A stretch of 64,000 nt of DNA, from contig JALPQD010000007.1 in the NCBI GenBank assembly GCA_023101885.1, positions 2,624,124-2,688,123 of the forward strand, in the 5' to 3' direction. The translations under genes were made by a program, and so were the position numbers. This document shows, piece after piece, positions 36,100-48,213 of the stretch. The stretch comes from Typhlomys cinereus (taxonomy: Eukaryota > Chordata > Mammalia > Rodentia > Platacanthomyidae). The notes beneath the pieces were generated by a model, which worked only from the letters and a program-made list of their open reading frames with translations, was not told the DNA's origin and made no database searches. Each line of letters starts with the position of its first letter. Positions within the stretch are counted from its first letter, which is position 1.

Positions 36100-36500
36100 T
36101 TTTATCAACACATATTAATTATGCATATACATAACATATTTCAGTCATTATTTCCAGTCTGTTACTCTCTCTTCTCCTGACCTTACTTCTGTTTTTAATC
36201 TCCTTCCTTTTCTCATGTCACCCCCCTTCTATTGCTGTTTTCAAAAGCATAGATAAGAGTTGCTTACAGGAGCATGTGCATCTTACCCTTGACTACAGAC
36301 TAAATCCAGTGAATGCACAACACATAAGAACTCTAAATCCATATGTGTTTCCTTCTGCAAACTTACCTTTCCTGATACACACAAGAATCCCAAAGTCTCA
36401 AACCTATCCATGTACTCTATCCTATGATCAAGATGAGCATCACACTCCAAATAAGGTAAATGCTTCTTCCTCCCTCTTCAGTCCTTATGCATAAATCCTC
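36100..36500 (-). mobile_element. Probable old L1 3' UTR fragment (holds repeat copy 2)
   Basis: Pyrimidine-rich antisense text (CTCTCTTCTCCTGACC, ACCCCCCTTCTATTGCTGTT) followed by the segment shared with 35445-35545 (CATAAGAACTCTAAATCCAT). No coding part. Confidence 0.45.
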
Positions 36501-36555
36501 AGGTGGGATATTCCTCCTCTTTCTATGATGGTATTGACAGATCTCAAACTTTGGA

Positions 36556-36751
36556 GACATTGTACAGGTAACGATGGCTGCTGCGGATGCACGTAAAAGC
36601 CCTGGACATTATACAGGTAATCACAGCTGCTGCAGATGCACGTAAAAGCCCTGGACATTATACAGGTAATCACAGCTGCTGCAGATGCACGTAAAAGCCC
36701 TGGACATTATACAGGTAATCACAGCTGCTGCAGATGCATGTAAAAGCCTTG
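36556..36751. repeat. 49-bp minisatellite, four units
   Basis: Four head-to-tail units beginning at 36556, 36605, 36654 and 36703, each exactly 49 bp. The second and third are identical; the first and fourth differ at a few positions. Each unit starts GACATT(A/G)TACAGGTAA. Because 49 is not a multiple of three, frames through it cycle and no single peptide repeat is encoded. Confidence 0.95.
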
Positions 36752-38051
36752 CCTTGCAGCAAGCCGTGAGCTTTTCCCTCCCCTCCCATTCTCTGGCTTC
36801 ATCCAGCTCCACCATTCCTTCTGCCCCAGCAGTGACGAACCATGAGCCATGGAGGAATGCTATTCATGTGCCATTTGTAGGTGGAAGTTCAACAGTCATT
36901 GATTAACTTTATTTTGCCAGTTCATGAGTCTCTGTAGTCTCCACTACCCATTGCAAGACAAAACTTCTCTGAGCCAAGCTGAAGCAGCATTATTCACTGT
37001 CATAAACATTCCATAAAGTTATGGAAACATTGCTCCACATAACTTTCTGGGAACTGTTTAGAATTGGTTGTTCATCTAAAGTAAGGTCATGAGACATACA
37101 GGTTCTTACTCAGTCTACCTGGAGAGGAGACATAAATGCTTCTAAAATAAAGCTTGCTTGGGAAGAAAACGGTACTTTTGGTCACAGCAGCTGAATATAA
37201 ACATCCAAATGCATAGGAAGAGTCCCACAATTCTGTATGATTTAAGGATCCCCACCATGTCTTATGCAGAGAAAGCATAATGCAAACTATGTGACCTGCA
37301 CGGGACAGAGCTGCAGTGTTCCAACACCACCTATCACCAACAGGTTTGGTCTTGCCCACGCTCCCAGGATGCATTGCTGTGGACTCTAGGCACAAAACAT
37401 TGGAGACTTTGGAAATCATCTAATGTCTAATTTCAAATGAAGTTTCATGGAATTCTGCCATTACATGACATGCTGGCATTTCTGTAATTATTTGATATGA
37501 ATTTTATTCTGTATATAATTTTGCTATTTAAAAAAGGTTTTAAATACCACTCACATGTATTCCCTAGTAATTTAATACTTCAGAGACTGTGAGACTGTCA
37601 AGTTGAACTGTTAATGACAAGATTTATTAGAAGCTCCATTAAACTTTTGGTCTCCGCAAAATAACACTTTCTTCTGGTTTATGAATCTAGCCAAGCAATG
37701 GCACAGAGTACACATTTTTTCAGGAGTTACCCTTCAAACATTGGTTTCATTTTTTCTCTTGCACAGGCTCTTAAAAAGAAAAAAAACTCCTATAATTAAA
37801 ACTTCCTCCAGTCTCTCTATTACCAGTAAAGCCCATTACTTTACCATTTGAAATTACCTTTTAGACTCAAACACAGACTCCATCATATTTAACGCCATCC
37901 TCTTCCAACACTTCTGTGAATGTTGTTGGAAGATGTATGCAGTTCACTGTCATTCACAACATAGAATTATATTTTCCAAGGAAGGATTCTCAAATATTCC
38001 AGGAGAGTGTCCTTTCACCCAAAATACTCAAATGTCATTTCTTAATATATT
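36752..38051. other. Unique sequence
   Basis: About 1.3 kb with no recognised gene or repeat. Short frames at 37087-37419 (minus) are unsupported. Confidence 0.4.
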
Positions 38052-38258
38052 GGGCTGGAGAGGTGGCTCAGGGATTAAGCCTCTGCCTTGCAGGCGGAAG
38101 GTCCTGAGTTCGGATCCTAGACCCCACGTATAAACGCCAGGCGGAAGCGGGGGCGGCCTGCGTTTCTGGTCCTGGTAGGGCGGAGCCTGTGAATCCCGGG
38201 GCAGAGTAAACAAGGAGGAGGTGGAGGCTTCCATGGTAGTTCCCGAATTCGTCTGTGG

Positions 38259-38294
<36 letters not shown>

Positions 38295-38298
38295 ACAG

Positions 38299-38329
<31 letters not shown>

Positions 38330-38360
38330 TGAATAAATAATAAAAAATAAAATACAAATA
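38052..38360 (+). mobile_element. Young SINE subfamily A (copy 5)
   Basis: Full-length with two CA blocks separated by a TACACACAG step, then GAATAAATAATAAAAAAT tail. The duplication is unclear because both flanks are ATAT-rich. Confidence 0.92.
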
Positions 38361-40025
38361 TATATATATATCTCACTAGAAGTGTCTCTTCTTGCCTTAC
38401 GCTGTAGCAGGTGTTCAGGGGCCTATATCACACATGCGTGGTCACATCAGCACCACAGTAGCCATTACCTCCTCTCACTTGCCCCTTTGACTGAAATTGC
38501 CCATGAGTGATTGGTTTGAGAATATTTATGCCCTACCCACTGGCTCTGCCTTCATCCTCTCTTGTCCCACTTACATCTCAGACAGCAAGCATGACGTTCC
38601 GCTAAAAGCCAATAGTCTCCAGCTTGAAGTGGAATGTGACTGAATTCTGACCAACGAAACGTTAGAAGACTGTGTTCCCAGGAAGCTTATTTAGAATGCT
38701 ACAGGCAGCTGGACTACATTCTTTCCTGTCCTTTCCTACCTTTTCCTTTCTGTGGCTTGAACTCTGGAAGCCATGGCAGAAACACCATCTAAGCAGTCCT
38801 CGGGGGATCTAGGAGCGACCTGGACAGAACCACAGTTGTAACAAAGGAGGATGAACAACGTGGACAGAGATGTGCTCTCACGCGTGCATCTGCCTTCCGC
38901 CTCAACATCTACCCGCAAACCACTAAGGCAGGAGGCGAGAAGAGATGCACTGTTGTGTGCATGCCAACTCACATGGCTCTTTTGGTGGAAGCTGCCACAG
39001 CTCATCCTGCTGAGACTTGCTCCTGAGATAACCTGCGAGATCCACATGGTGTTGCATCAGAATTTTCAGTAACCTCTAACCACTCACATAACAGAAACAT
39101 GAACTTTCTGTAACCCTGATTGTCTTCCAGTCTCCTAAAAATAATGATTGTGTCCCTAGGTCCCAAGGCTGAAGGTTTTGGGCACACTCTGTTACCTAAT
39201 GACTATTCAGACCTTCGTTCTAATCTAACCTTAGAGGTTACAAGGACATGTGATTATTTTTAATAAAAGTGACTCACGACGCTTTCTTCAATTGCTCTAT
39301 CCTTTCCCTGTGAACAGTAGCTTCATTTGTTTGGAGTATGCTTTGTGTATAAAACACATTCATTAAAGCAGTCAATATAAAAGGCCTTCTATGTTTCTCT
39401 TCTATGCTTAGAAGTGAGAGCGTAAGAACAAGTAAGACATGCCCATGTGGACAAGGTGATTGCTCTGCTCCACCTACCAATGGGATGTCATCTGTAGATG
39501 TCTCACCCACATATGACTATTCACTGTCAATGTTAGTTATCTTTGTTTGTTCAGTGCATTAGGAGGTACTTGAAGGAGCTCAGGTGAATACATTGTTTAA
39601 ACATCAAAACCAGGCAAGCAAGGAGACAATGGCAGAAACATTATTCCAGACAGAAGAGTCATCAGGACCAAAGGAGCAGATATGCACAGGGAAAAGAAGG
39701 ACGCAGAATCACCCTAGGGAATCGAGTTCAGCATAACCAGCAATGAGAGTGGGAGATGATATTGGTATTATATGTATTAGGAGAAACAGTGTAGTTGGGT
39801 GAAAAACATTGAAAAACACCAATTATATCATATTTGAAAGCTTATGTACAACAACAGAAGGTTGACATCATAACAGCACAGCCTGCAAAGAAGTGTTTCT
39901 CAATGTGGAAAACCTTGGTCACTTTGGCTGCAATTTAAAAATCACCACTCCTGAATTATTTGCCAAAGTCACAGAGTCCATGACACTATGTGCAAAATCA
40001 AGGTCTTCTTTTTAATATTTCATTT
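38361..40025. other. Unique sequence
   Basis: About 1.7 kb. The part 38640-39175 is of mixed composition and could be an old LTR, but no end motif is clear. No gene recognised. Confidence 0.35.
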
Positions 40026-40027
40026 AC

Positions 40028-40058
40028 TTGCGGGAGAGAGAGAGAGAGAGAGAGAGAA
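40028..40058. repeat. (GA)n microsatellite
   Basis: Pure GA run. Confidence 0.92.
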
Positions 40059-40215
40059 GAATATATACCTGTATGCCGTGATTCACAGGTAGAGATCAAA
40101 AGACAACTTTCCGAATTTATTTTTCTCTTTCCACCACACGAGCCTCTGAAGACTGAATAGCTCAGGACCCTGGGTTTGTGAATAGGCACATTACCCACTG
40201 AGCTATCTTGCTGAC
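40059..40215 (-). mobile_element. Old B4-like SINE remnant
   Basis: Ends in CATTACCCACTGAGCTATCT then TGCTGACC, the reversed head of B2/B4-like SINEs. The preceding body is diverged. Confidence 0.5.
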
Positions 40216-41555
40216 CCTAAAATCAAATCCTTCTGACTTAGAGTTAAGGAATTATTAGATCCAAGAGAATGCAATAGACATTTATTTTGGTTACATTGAT
40301 AATGAAGTGCTTGTTTGTTCTAATTTCCTCCTAAATGAAATTGTGCTCACTGCACTGGCAGGAAAGAAATCCAGCGCATGAACCCTGTTCAAATAGCAGC
40401 AAATTGCCGCGCAATCACCTTCAGAGCTCACAGATCATTTTACCTCAAGGTTAAAAACAAAATCCAAGGGAAGCATGAAACTTTTGGTTTCAGAGCAGAG
40501 ACACCAAGAGAAAAACTACTTCTGCGGCAGAAGGTAATTGGGTTTCTTCCCTCGGCACAGGCCAGGTCCCCAGCGCCACGTGTCACACTGTATGCCCACC
40601 TAATGACCTTGCCATTTGCGGGGTCGAAGGAGAAAGGCAGAAAATGCACCTTCTCCAGTCAGCTCCCTGTGTGAACTGCAAAGGTAGATCGGCACTAATG
40701 AGACACCCCTCCTGCAGTCCCGAGGGTTTCCCTAGGGAAACTGAATTGTTTATTTACACCCCACTTTATATTCAGGAATCAACATCGCATTCCACAGGTC
40801 CGCTAGACACCTTTGCTTGCGTGGATTCCCATCTGCCTGCTTCTTTCTGCTAGACAGAGGTTAGCACTGCACAGGCAGAGATTTGCAGGATTCCTGGTAG
40901 ATCGTGATCTTTAGCAAATACAATTTGGACGGATGAGCAGGAGCATAGTCACCTCCAGGGCAGATTTCTAACCCGTTTTCTCGTCTACCTCCCCGCCTTC
41001 CTCTAACCGCCCTGTTTCCTTCATCTTGGCATGGCACACGTATTAGTGAGGCAGGGACGAGGACTAAATTCAACACAAATCACTTTTAGCCAAGAAGAAT
41101 GTGCAGGTGGTCATGTGATCATCCAGAACGTGTGGGGAGGAGCCGCGTAAAAGACATTTGTTTTCATCTCAGCACATTCCGGAAGTTCCCTTTTCCCTCA
41201 AAAAGGCGATTCAGCATGACACAATTCTCACCGCGCCACATAGCAGCAGAAAAGTTTTCCACAGTCCATCAAGTCGGATGCAGCAGTTTCAACACTGACG
41301 CTTTACATGCATGACTTCTTAAACCTCTCCCGAACCTTTTTATATGCAGGGTTTATAGAAGAGTCATTCCAAGAAAATGCCTCAAAGTGGGTTTTCTATG
41401 AACTTCCTCTCGGAAGCAAATGTTCAAGAGAGTTCATGTGCTTCGCAGAAACAGCGTCTGAGCATGAATGTGGTCGCCTGCAGCTGAGTTACTACAAGAA
41501 TATGGACAACCACAGTACAGACGGCAGCTCAGGTGTGGACTGAACGTGTGTGCTC
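40216..41555. other. Repeat-poor unique block
   Basis: About 1.3 kb with more balanced composition and scattered CpGs (40370-40900) and no recognised repeat. Frame 40378-40674 (+, 98 codons) is unexplained. I see no motif and only a weak donor-like GGTAATTG at about 40533, so I do not call an exon. A candidate for a conserved noncoding element. Confidence 0.3.
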
Positions 41556-41557
41556 CG

Positions 41558-41840
41558 TGCAACAGGTCAGGTGTCAGAATATTGGTGGCCTTTGGAGGTG
41601 GAACCTCGGAGGCAATGAGGTCATGAACAGAACAACTGGTCTATACGGAGAAGTCACAAAGTAATCTCTCATTCTTTCTGCTACATGAGCCACCAAAACC
41701 TGGCTGACCTGATAATTCTCTCTATAATTTACCACACTGAAGCCTGACCTCAGACTTAAAGACTTCAGAGTGATGAGAAATAGATTTCTGTTGCTTGGCA
41801 GCCACCTAGTCCCTGTACACTGTTGACTTAGTGTTTGTGA
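41558..41840 (+). mobile_element. Old MaLR-like LTR fragment
   Basis: GGCCTTTGGAGGTGGAACCT then GGAGGCAATGAGGTCATGAA is the hallmark U3 phrase of MaLR LTRs (GCCTTTGGGAGGTGATTAGGTCATGA-type), with a plausible end region near 41760-41830. Confidence 0.6.
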
Positions 41841-42117
41841 ACTGAGCCTTGAGCTAACTCCAGCCAGCTGCCCAGATCCTCCAAAACTCCGCAGATAAAG
41901 GAGCAATGCAAGTATTCAGTCTTGTGGATCATAGGAATGGAAGTGTGCTTTATTTCAAGAAGGAAAGATTTACTGTATTTTATTTCAGTTTTATAGGTTT
42001 TTCCACAATGCATCTAATTTACTGCATGCCCATTTCTTTTACAGATATAAGCTCTCAGTAACCCATTTCACTGATGAGAAAACAGAATTTCTAAAAGGCT
42101 CAATGTTATGTAATTAG

Positions 42118-42342
42118 AGCTAGAGAGATAGATCAGGGGCTAAAGTCTTTACCTTGCAAGCAAAAGGACCCGAGTTTGGTTCCCAGATCCCATGTAAAAA
42201 CTCTGGGTGGAAATATCAGTGGTCTGCATTTTTAGCCCTGGAAGGCAGAGCCTGGGAACCCCCGGGACAAAGAAAAAAAAGGAATAAAACCATCTAAGAT
42301 GCTTCTTGAAGTCACCTTTGGGGCTGCAAGGCACACAGTGCC

Positions 42343-42382
<40 letters not shown>

Positions 42383-42423
42383 GCACGCACGCACAAACAG
42401 ACACACACATGTACAAAAGAAAA
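42118..42423 (+). mobile_element. SINE subfamily B
   Basis: Head AGAGAGATAGATCAGGGG, B-box-like GAGTTTGGTTCCC, body TTTTAGCCCTGGAAGGCAGA, and a CA/CG tract (42340-42392). Flanked by GTTATGTAATTAG (42105-42117) and GTTATATAATCAG (42424-42436), 11 of 13 identical. Confidence 0.87.
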
Positions 42424-42659
42424 GTTATATAATCAGTACAAGTCGTATTCTAACCATGGAACAGCAATTTAAAGAATCTAACAAATAATGCAATTTTGTC
42501 GGAGGAGCAGAACAGAAATTTTACTCTCAGAAAAGCGGACCCAGACTTTTCAGCACTTTGCCCTGTCAGAATCCTGGGTGACCTATGGAGTCCTAATAAA
42601 TTTGCAGTGTGTCTCACAAGCAGGCTGCTTCATTGTGCAAAGCAAATGCTCAGCATATT

Positions 42660-43085
42660 CTATCGCTGATTTGAAATGTGTCCTCCCCAAAAGTTCGTAC
42701 CCTTCCCGGAACCTGAGACTATGATCCTGCTTGGAAAATAGGTCGTCGCAGGTGTAATTAGTTAAAATGAGCTCATGCTTCCACGGGATGTTCCTTAACC
42801 CAGCATGACTCACGCACTGACACTGACGAGAGAGCAGAGAGCCAGAGAAAGCAGTCAAGGAAACAGAAGACTCGCACAGGAGGGTCGATGGACTTAGGGC
42901 CAACAAGGAGTGAGAGCACCCGTCCCGCGCGACGCCAGGAGGAGAGAAGAGTCTCCCTTGGAGTTTCTAGAAGCAACCACACCTGCCTGCATTGCATTCA
43001 ACCTTCAGACTGTGAGGGAAGAAATGTATCCTTTCAATCTACTCAGTTCGGGGTGCTTCGTTACTATAGCCCTAGTAAACACTCA
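42660..43085 (+). mobile_element. Old LTR-like remnant
   Basis: GAAATGTGTCCTCCCCAAAA, then GGTCGTCGCAGGTGTAATTA and CTTCAGACTGTGAGGGAAGA are recognisable, if diverged, phrases of old mammalian MaLR-like LTRs. Retains several CpGs. Ends are approximate. Confidence 0.5.
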
Positions 43086-43600
43086 TGCCATGCCATGCAG
43101 TTTCACAGTACAATGAAATCAGCTCCAAGCCACAATTAGCCATAGATGAACCTTAAATGAATATTGCTAGTGAAATAAGCCAGAATATATATAAAAAGCT
43201 ACATCTTACATTACTCCAATTACATTTAACACTACAAAATGCAAAATGTCACAATACCCCATATTTAACTTATTCTAGATACAGATTGTTGCTGACATAC
43301 ATTAATGTACCTGAATATATGCAGCCTGGTCAATGTGTGTGTGGGTGTGTGTGGGTGGGTGGGTGTGTGGGGGAGGGGTGGGCGTTTGTGTGTTTTCTAG
43401 ATCTCTCAATGGAAAGGTTCCAAAGCAATGATATCCCAGTGGAAAAAGCATTGATCCAATGTCCAACTTCCTAACATTAGTCTCCAATAAAATAAAACCA
43501 GGCTCTTTGGAAAAAATGACTGAATTTGAGACTAAGTAGGAAATACATGCAATGAGCTTAGAGCAATTTTTAGTGTGGGAAAACCAGAAATCAGACAAGA
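43086..43600. other. Unique sequence with a short TGGG repeat
   Basis: Mostly AT-rich. A GTGTGGGTGGG-type tract lies at 43335-43385. Confidence 0.45.
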
Positions 43601-43601
43601 A

Positions 43602-43895
43602 TGAAAGAATTAATGAACAAAAGAAAGAATGGGAGAGAGACAGACAAAGAGAAGGGAAAGGAAGGAAGGAAGGAAGGAAGGAAAGAAGAAAGGAAGGAAG
43701 GAAAGAAGGAAGGAAGGAAGGAAGGAAGGAAGGAAGGAAGGAAGGAAGGAAGGAAGGAAGGAAGGAAGGAAGGAAGAAAGGAAGGGAGGAAGGGAGAGAG
43801 GAAGGGAAGGAGGGAGGGAGGGAGGGAGGGAGGGAGGGAGGGAGGGAGGAAGTGAGGGCAGGAAGAAGGGAGGGAGATTGGAAGGAAGGAAACTC
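43602..43895. repeat. (GGAA)n then (GGGA)n polypurine array
   Basis: Long purine-only strand. A nearly pure GGAA/GAAG block at about 43656-43790 is followed by GGGA repeats to about 43852. Frames full of Glu-Gly-Arg-Lys or Phe-Leu-Pro-Ser are by-products. The block can form triplex DNA, and the GGGA part G-quadruplexes. Confidence 0.95.
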
Positions 43896-43948
43896 CCATC
43901 CAAACTAATAATTTGCCAAAGGGAAACAAAAACCAATATGGAGAACTT

Positions 43949-43988
43949 TTTTTTTTAATTTTTATTATTATTTATTCAACTGTGCGCA

Positions 43989-44019
<31 letters not shown>

Positions 44020-44244
44020 TGTGTGTGTGTCTGTGTGTGTGTGTAGAACCACGGACGAATTCGCGAACCACCATGGACGCCTCCACCTCCTTCTGCCCCG
44101 GGATTCACAGGCTCCGCCCTACCAGGACCAGAAGCGCAGGCCGCCCCCGCTTCTGCCTGGCGTCTATACGTGGGATCTGGGATCGAACTCAGGACCTTCC
44201 GCCTGCAAGGCGGAGGCTTAACCCCTGAGCCACCTCTCCAGCCC
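43949..44244 (-). mobile_element. Young SINE subfamily A (copy 6), antisense
   Basis: T-rich start, reversed tail (TTATTATTATTTATTCAACT), TG tract, reversed body and head. Flanked by a perfect 14-bp duplication AATATGGAGAACTT at 43935-43948 and 44245-44258. Lacks the AGTAAACAAGG segment, as copy 2 does. Confidence 0.95.
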
Positions 44245-44258
44245 AATATGGAGAACTT

Positions 44259-47125
44259 CTAAAGGACAATTTTGAAGAATTTAAAAAGCTTAAGTGAAGA
44301 TAGTTTGAATTGTACAAAATTAATATCAGTAAGTCTATAGTGAAGGAAATAAAAATACATGGAAAGACAGAAAGAGAGAGAAAGAGAGAAGGAATAACGG
44401 AAAGAAGAAAATAGGAAGAGTTGAAGGGAGAAGAGAGAAAAAAGGAGAAAGAAAGGAGAGAAATGAATTTCTGCAGACTAATTACAAATACAACAATTCA
44501 CAAGACAACTATTCTCCTGTTGGCAATGTGTTTGATACATATATTAGTTTATATCTACATGTGCACAGTGAATTCTCTAATAATGTTGTTCATCAAGTTA
44601 TTTAATGTCCTTTGAGAATAAAATATGTGGTCCTTTACATGTACTTAATGACTTTCTTAAATTTTTAGTCCACAAATAAATGAATGAACAAATCAATGAA
44701 ATGAAATCATGCATTCCATGCAATGTAAGTTAAAGTCTATTAACAAATGAACAGCTTTGTTTTCTTCTTTGGAGGGAGAAAAAACACTGAAAGTGTAAAA
44801 CAAGAAATCCACAAATAATATAAATAAAGGAAACTAGAAAGAATGATTTTATAATCTATGCAGTTTTAAATTGGCTAAACTGAAAGAAATGGTAATAAGT
44901 TAGAGATAGAGCCCACACAAGTCAGAGCTGTTTAAGCTTGGAGACACCCCTTACATCTCGGAGTCTCCGGTCCTCCTTCTGTGAGAGGAGGAAATAATTT
45001 GTCCCCTGCCAGCCTGGAAGAGCTGCGGTGAGGATCAAGTGTATGTGCTTTGCAAACTGAAGGCTTTGGGATGAATAATCATTGGAGGATGCTAAGGTGA
45101 GGAAAAGACTTGTTTTTAAATAGAAAGCGGTACAGAGACTAGAGAAACAGGAACATTATAAGTAAAAATGACATTGAACAGACTCCCTCAGAGGAACACA
45201 TAAAGGCCTATGAATGCATGAAGTTCGTGGTAACTATGGTGATGTTCTGCATTGCATGGTTTGATCTCTCTTCATCCCACAGGTTTTCTAGCAGCACAGA
45301 GATCCTATCCTCTTTGGTTTTGCTGCACAGCATCTTAGTTAAGCGCAGGATGTCTGCACATTTGACTGACAAATGGGTTGTGAGCTGTAAGATCATCCAT
45401 CGTCATGAATTTCTCCTATATCTCCATGCATATGGATACAGGAGAGGAATGCAGAATCCTTTTCCTCCACATTTTTCCACCGGGATTGTTGCACGATTGA
45501 CTCTTTAGCTTTGAGAATTTCTTAATATGTATATCCTTGGTTTTTTTTTTTATAAACTTTCCCTTTATACCCTTTGCTTTGACTCTAGATAAACTATTTT
45601 AAGCTCAGGATGAAATCATTAAAAGAATAATTCTCAAGAAAGAGGCTTTGGCTCCCCAGAGGAGTTATTTTATTATTATTTTAATTCATAATTATCATTA
45701 CAATGGTTCTCATTGGAAACATTTTCTGATACCTTCAGACAGCATTTTATATAAACATATTCGCTGTTAACATTCTGCAGATTCCTGGGAAGCTTAAAGC
45801 TATTAATTTCAAACATTTGAGTCTGTCATCAGCTGGAGGAATTAGTGTCTGATTCATTTAGATTGCATTTAATAGTACCCTGATGTTGATGTGAATTATA
45901 AGCATGGAATCATTTTAAAAATTATGAGGCACTAGGAAGATTGTAAAAAAAAATGGAAGTCTCAATCCAGCACTATTTATTTCTGTCTTCCTTTAAATGT
46001 TATTATTTCAGCTCTGCATATAAATATTAAAAATGATAGAAATGAGATAAATACAATGAGCTAAACACATGTACATTTTGTCCCAAATATAGTAGGTAGA
46101 GAATAAAGTAGAGGGGAGGAAAAGGGAGGAGAGAAGGAAGGATGGAGAAGGGAATGAGACAGAGAGGGAAGGGAGAAGAAAGGATTTCATAAATATAAAT
46201 TCCAACTCTGGGTTCATACTGGAAACTTCTGTATTCTTGTCTTCCTTGTCTTTATTTTCTTTCCCATGTCCCCCTACTCCTCTCATAGCTATATTATTAA
46301 ACATGGTTCATGAAACATAACAAACCACTATTTTATGCATTTCCCACCATCCTTGAGCAACACGGAAATATGGAAATATTTCTTCCCTGTATCAGTATCA
46401 AAATATTTTAACAGCATTCTCAAGTACTTAAGCAATCTTGTAAATCTCTCAAGCTAACATTACATTCAATTTTTAATGTTTCCAGAAGCATCCACAAGGG
46501 ACGAAAGGTAGGCCCATGGTCTTCCCTGTGCCACAGTAACACGTAAAGGGGCAAAGCTTATGCTTTTCTGAAAGTAGCATAGCTGCCTTGTGTTCATGGT
46601 TCAGCGGCCATTCTGTGTCCAGAAGATACCACTGAGCAACATCACCCCCCCCCACAACCCCAGCTTTTACAGTCTTAATGCCCCTTCTTCAGGAACGTTC
46701 CATGAACCTAGGGATTGAGGTGTTGCAGATGTCCTGCTTATAACCAAAATTTTTAAATCTTCTTAAGTCTTCTACGTAAATGATCTGATTTAACAATTCC
46801 CCAAACAATATATCTTGAAGGCTTCTCAAGTCCTCATTGTAAGAATCCTGATAATATTTATCTCATTATAGTAATAAAATAGAGAAGCAAAAGTAAAGAA
46901 TATTTTGTGCATATAAAAAGTATGTGAAATTTAGATTTCCAAGTCTCTGCATAAAAGTTATTGTGAGAGCAGCCATGATGTGTTCTACATAATGCTTGTA
47001 GCTCCTTTTTTATAACAATGCAGAAGTTTAGTTAAGAAAGAACTCGAGACCCCTACCTGCCATGCTGTCTGGCAATAGCGTTGGAGCCTGAACTTTCCTA
47101 GAAGTCCCTGCTAAGTTGTCTCCAT
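44259..47125. other. Unique AT-rich sequence
   Basis: About 2.9 kb with purine-rich patches (44360-44465, 46090-46190) and a run of nine C at 46645-46653. 45650-45920 is AT-rich, repeat-free and free of obvious decay, so conserved noncoding DNA is possible. No gene recognised. Confidence 0.35.
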
Positions 47126-47129
47126 GTGG

Positions 47130-47540
47130 TACTTACCTCTGTTGCAGCTACTCTGCGTGTTGCTGATGAATTCATTCTTGTAAGCACAAGGAATTTGATT
47201 TTGGCTTACAATTGTCTGGTAACAGTTCCTTGGTGGGAGAGTCCACACCAAACACCAAGGGCTAAGGGAACTGGCTGCACCCAATCCACAGGACTGCTGA
47301 GAAGGACAATCCTCACTTGCCAGACCAAGTGCAGAGAAGGATGCAACTTCCTCAACCCGCTCCCCCCATGGTGCTGCTCTACCTCCCTAGGCACCCACCC
47401 ACCATGCGCTGGGCTTTTCCCATCAATCAGACAATCTCCTGCAGGCTTGTTGAGGACTTAACTCAACCATTGATCCTTTACCAATGTGCCTAGAGCTTGA
47501 AATCACAACCTTCAAGTTGACACCTGTATCTAACCAAAAC
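47130..47540 (-). mobile_element. Old LTR-like element, antisense
   Basis: CTTTTCCCATCAATCAGACA, CTGCAGGCTTGTTGAGGAC and CCTTCAAGTTGACACC are the right-hand phrases of a rodent LTR-like repeat (CCCCATCAATCA...CAGGCTTGCC...TGTCAAGTTGACA). The left end is degraded. Confidence 0.5.
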
Positions 47541-47670
47541 CTCTCTTCTACAGTACATCTTTCCCTCCCTTTTCTGTTCTTTAACTGCCTCTAGCCAGTC
47601 AGAAGGACCAGGGGCTCCAATTCTTCACAGAAAGTCTTCCTGTAGATTATTCCTCTGACTAAAAGTCATT

Positions 47671-47682
47671 GGGGGGGGGGGG
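47671..47682. repeat. Poly(G) run
   Basis: Twelve consecutive G. Confidence 0.95.
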
Positions 47683-47699
47683 AGAAGAAGCACTACAGA

Positions 47700-48213
47700 T
47701 TTTAAGACCAATAAATATTTATTATGTGGCCATCTATAGAAAAAAGCCAATGCTGGTGAAATAGTGTCCATAAATGACTAAAACAAAATTGGTTCAGTAT
47801 TAACAGAATAGAATGACGTGGATGTGTGGTGGATCTACATAGAAAATTCTATAATGCCCAGTACCAGAGACTCAGCAAGACACACCCAGGATCAGTCTCT
47901 CCAACCTAAGGCTTTGGGAACCTCACAGAAGAGGGGGGCACTGAGAATGTAAGAACCTAAAAATGATAAGGTTCATCTTTGGACAAGACATTCCATTCAA
48001 GGCAGGACTGCTGTATCTAGAACTCACTGCAATGAGACTTGTCCTTGCCAGACCTGCATAATGACTGACATACCAACATGCTCCCACAGACTATGAGGAA
48101 CTTAAGAGAGATAAGAACATACAGTGGAAATCTTAGAGACTAAAGCTGGATGAGTGAAGGAAAATGCCCCTATCTGGCCCGGAGGCCTGAACCTCCACAA
48201 AAATAAACAAGCC
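47700..48213 (+). mobile_element. Old L1 3' UTR
   Basis: GAGACTCAGCAAGACACACC, GGGAACCTCACAGAAGAGG and AGAATGTAAGAACC are a diverged form of the L1 3' UTR text seen in rodents, leading into the duplicated tail. Confidence 0.55.

Noticed and set aside
36556..36751. CRISPR-like array
   Set aside because: Direct repeats are contiguous with no unique spacers, and this is mammalian DNA. It is a minisatellite.
43552..43958. Lys/Glu/Gly/Arg-rich and Phe/Leu/Pro/Ser-rich frames in all phases
   Set aside because: Artefacts of the GGAA/GGGA array. All frames stay open because the repeat lacks stop codons.
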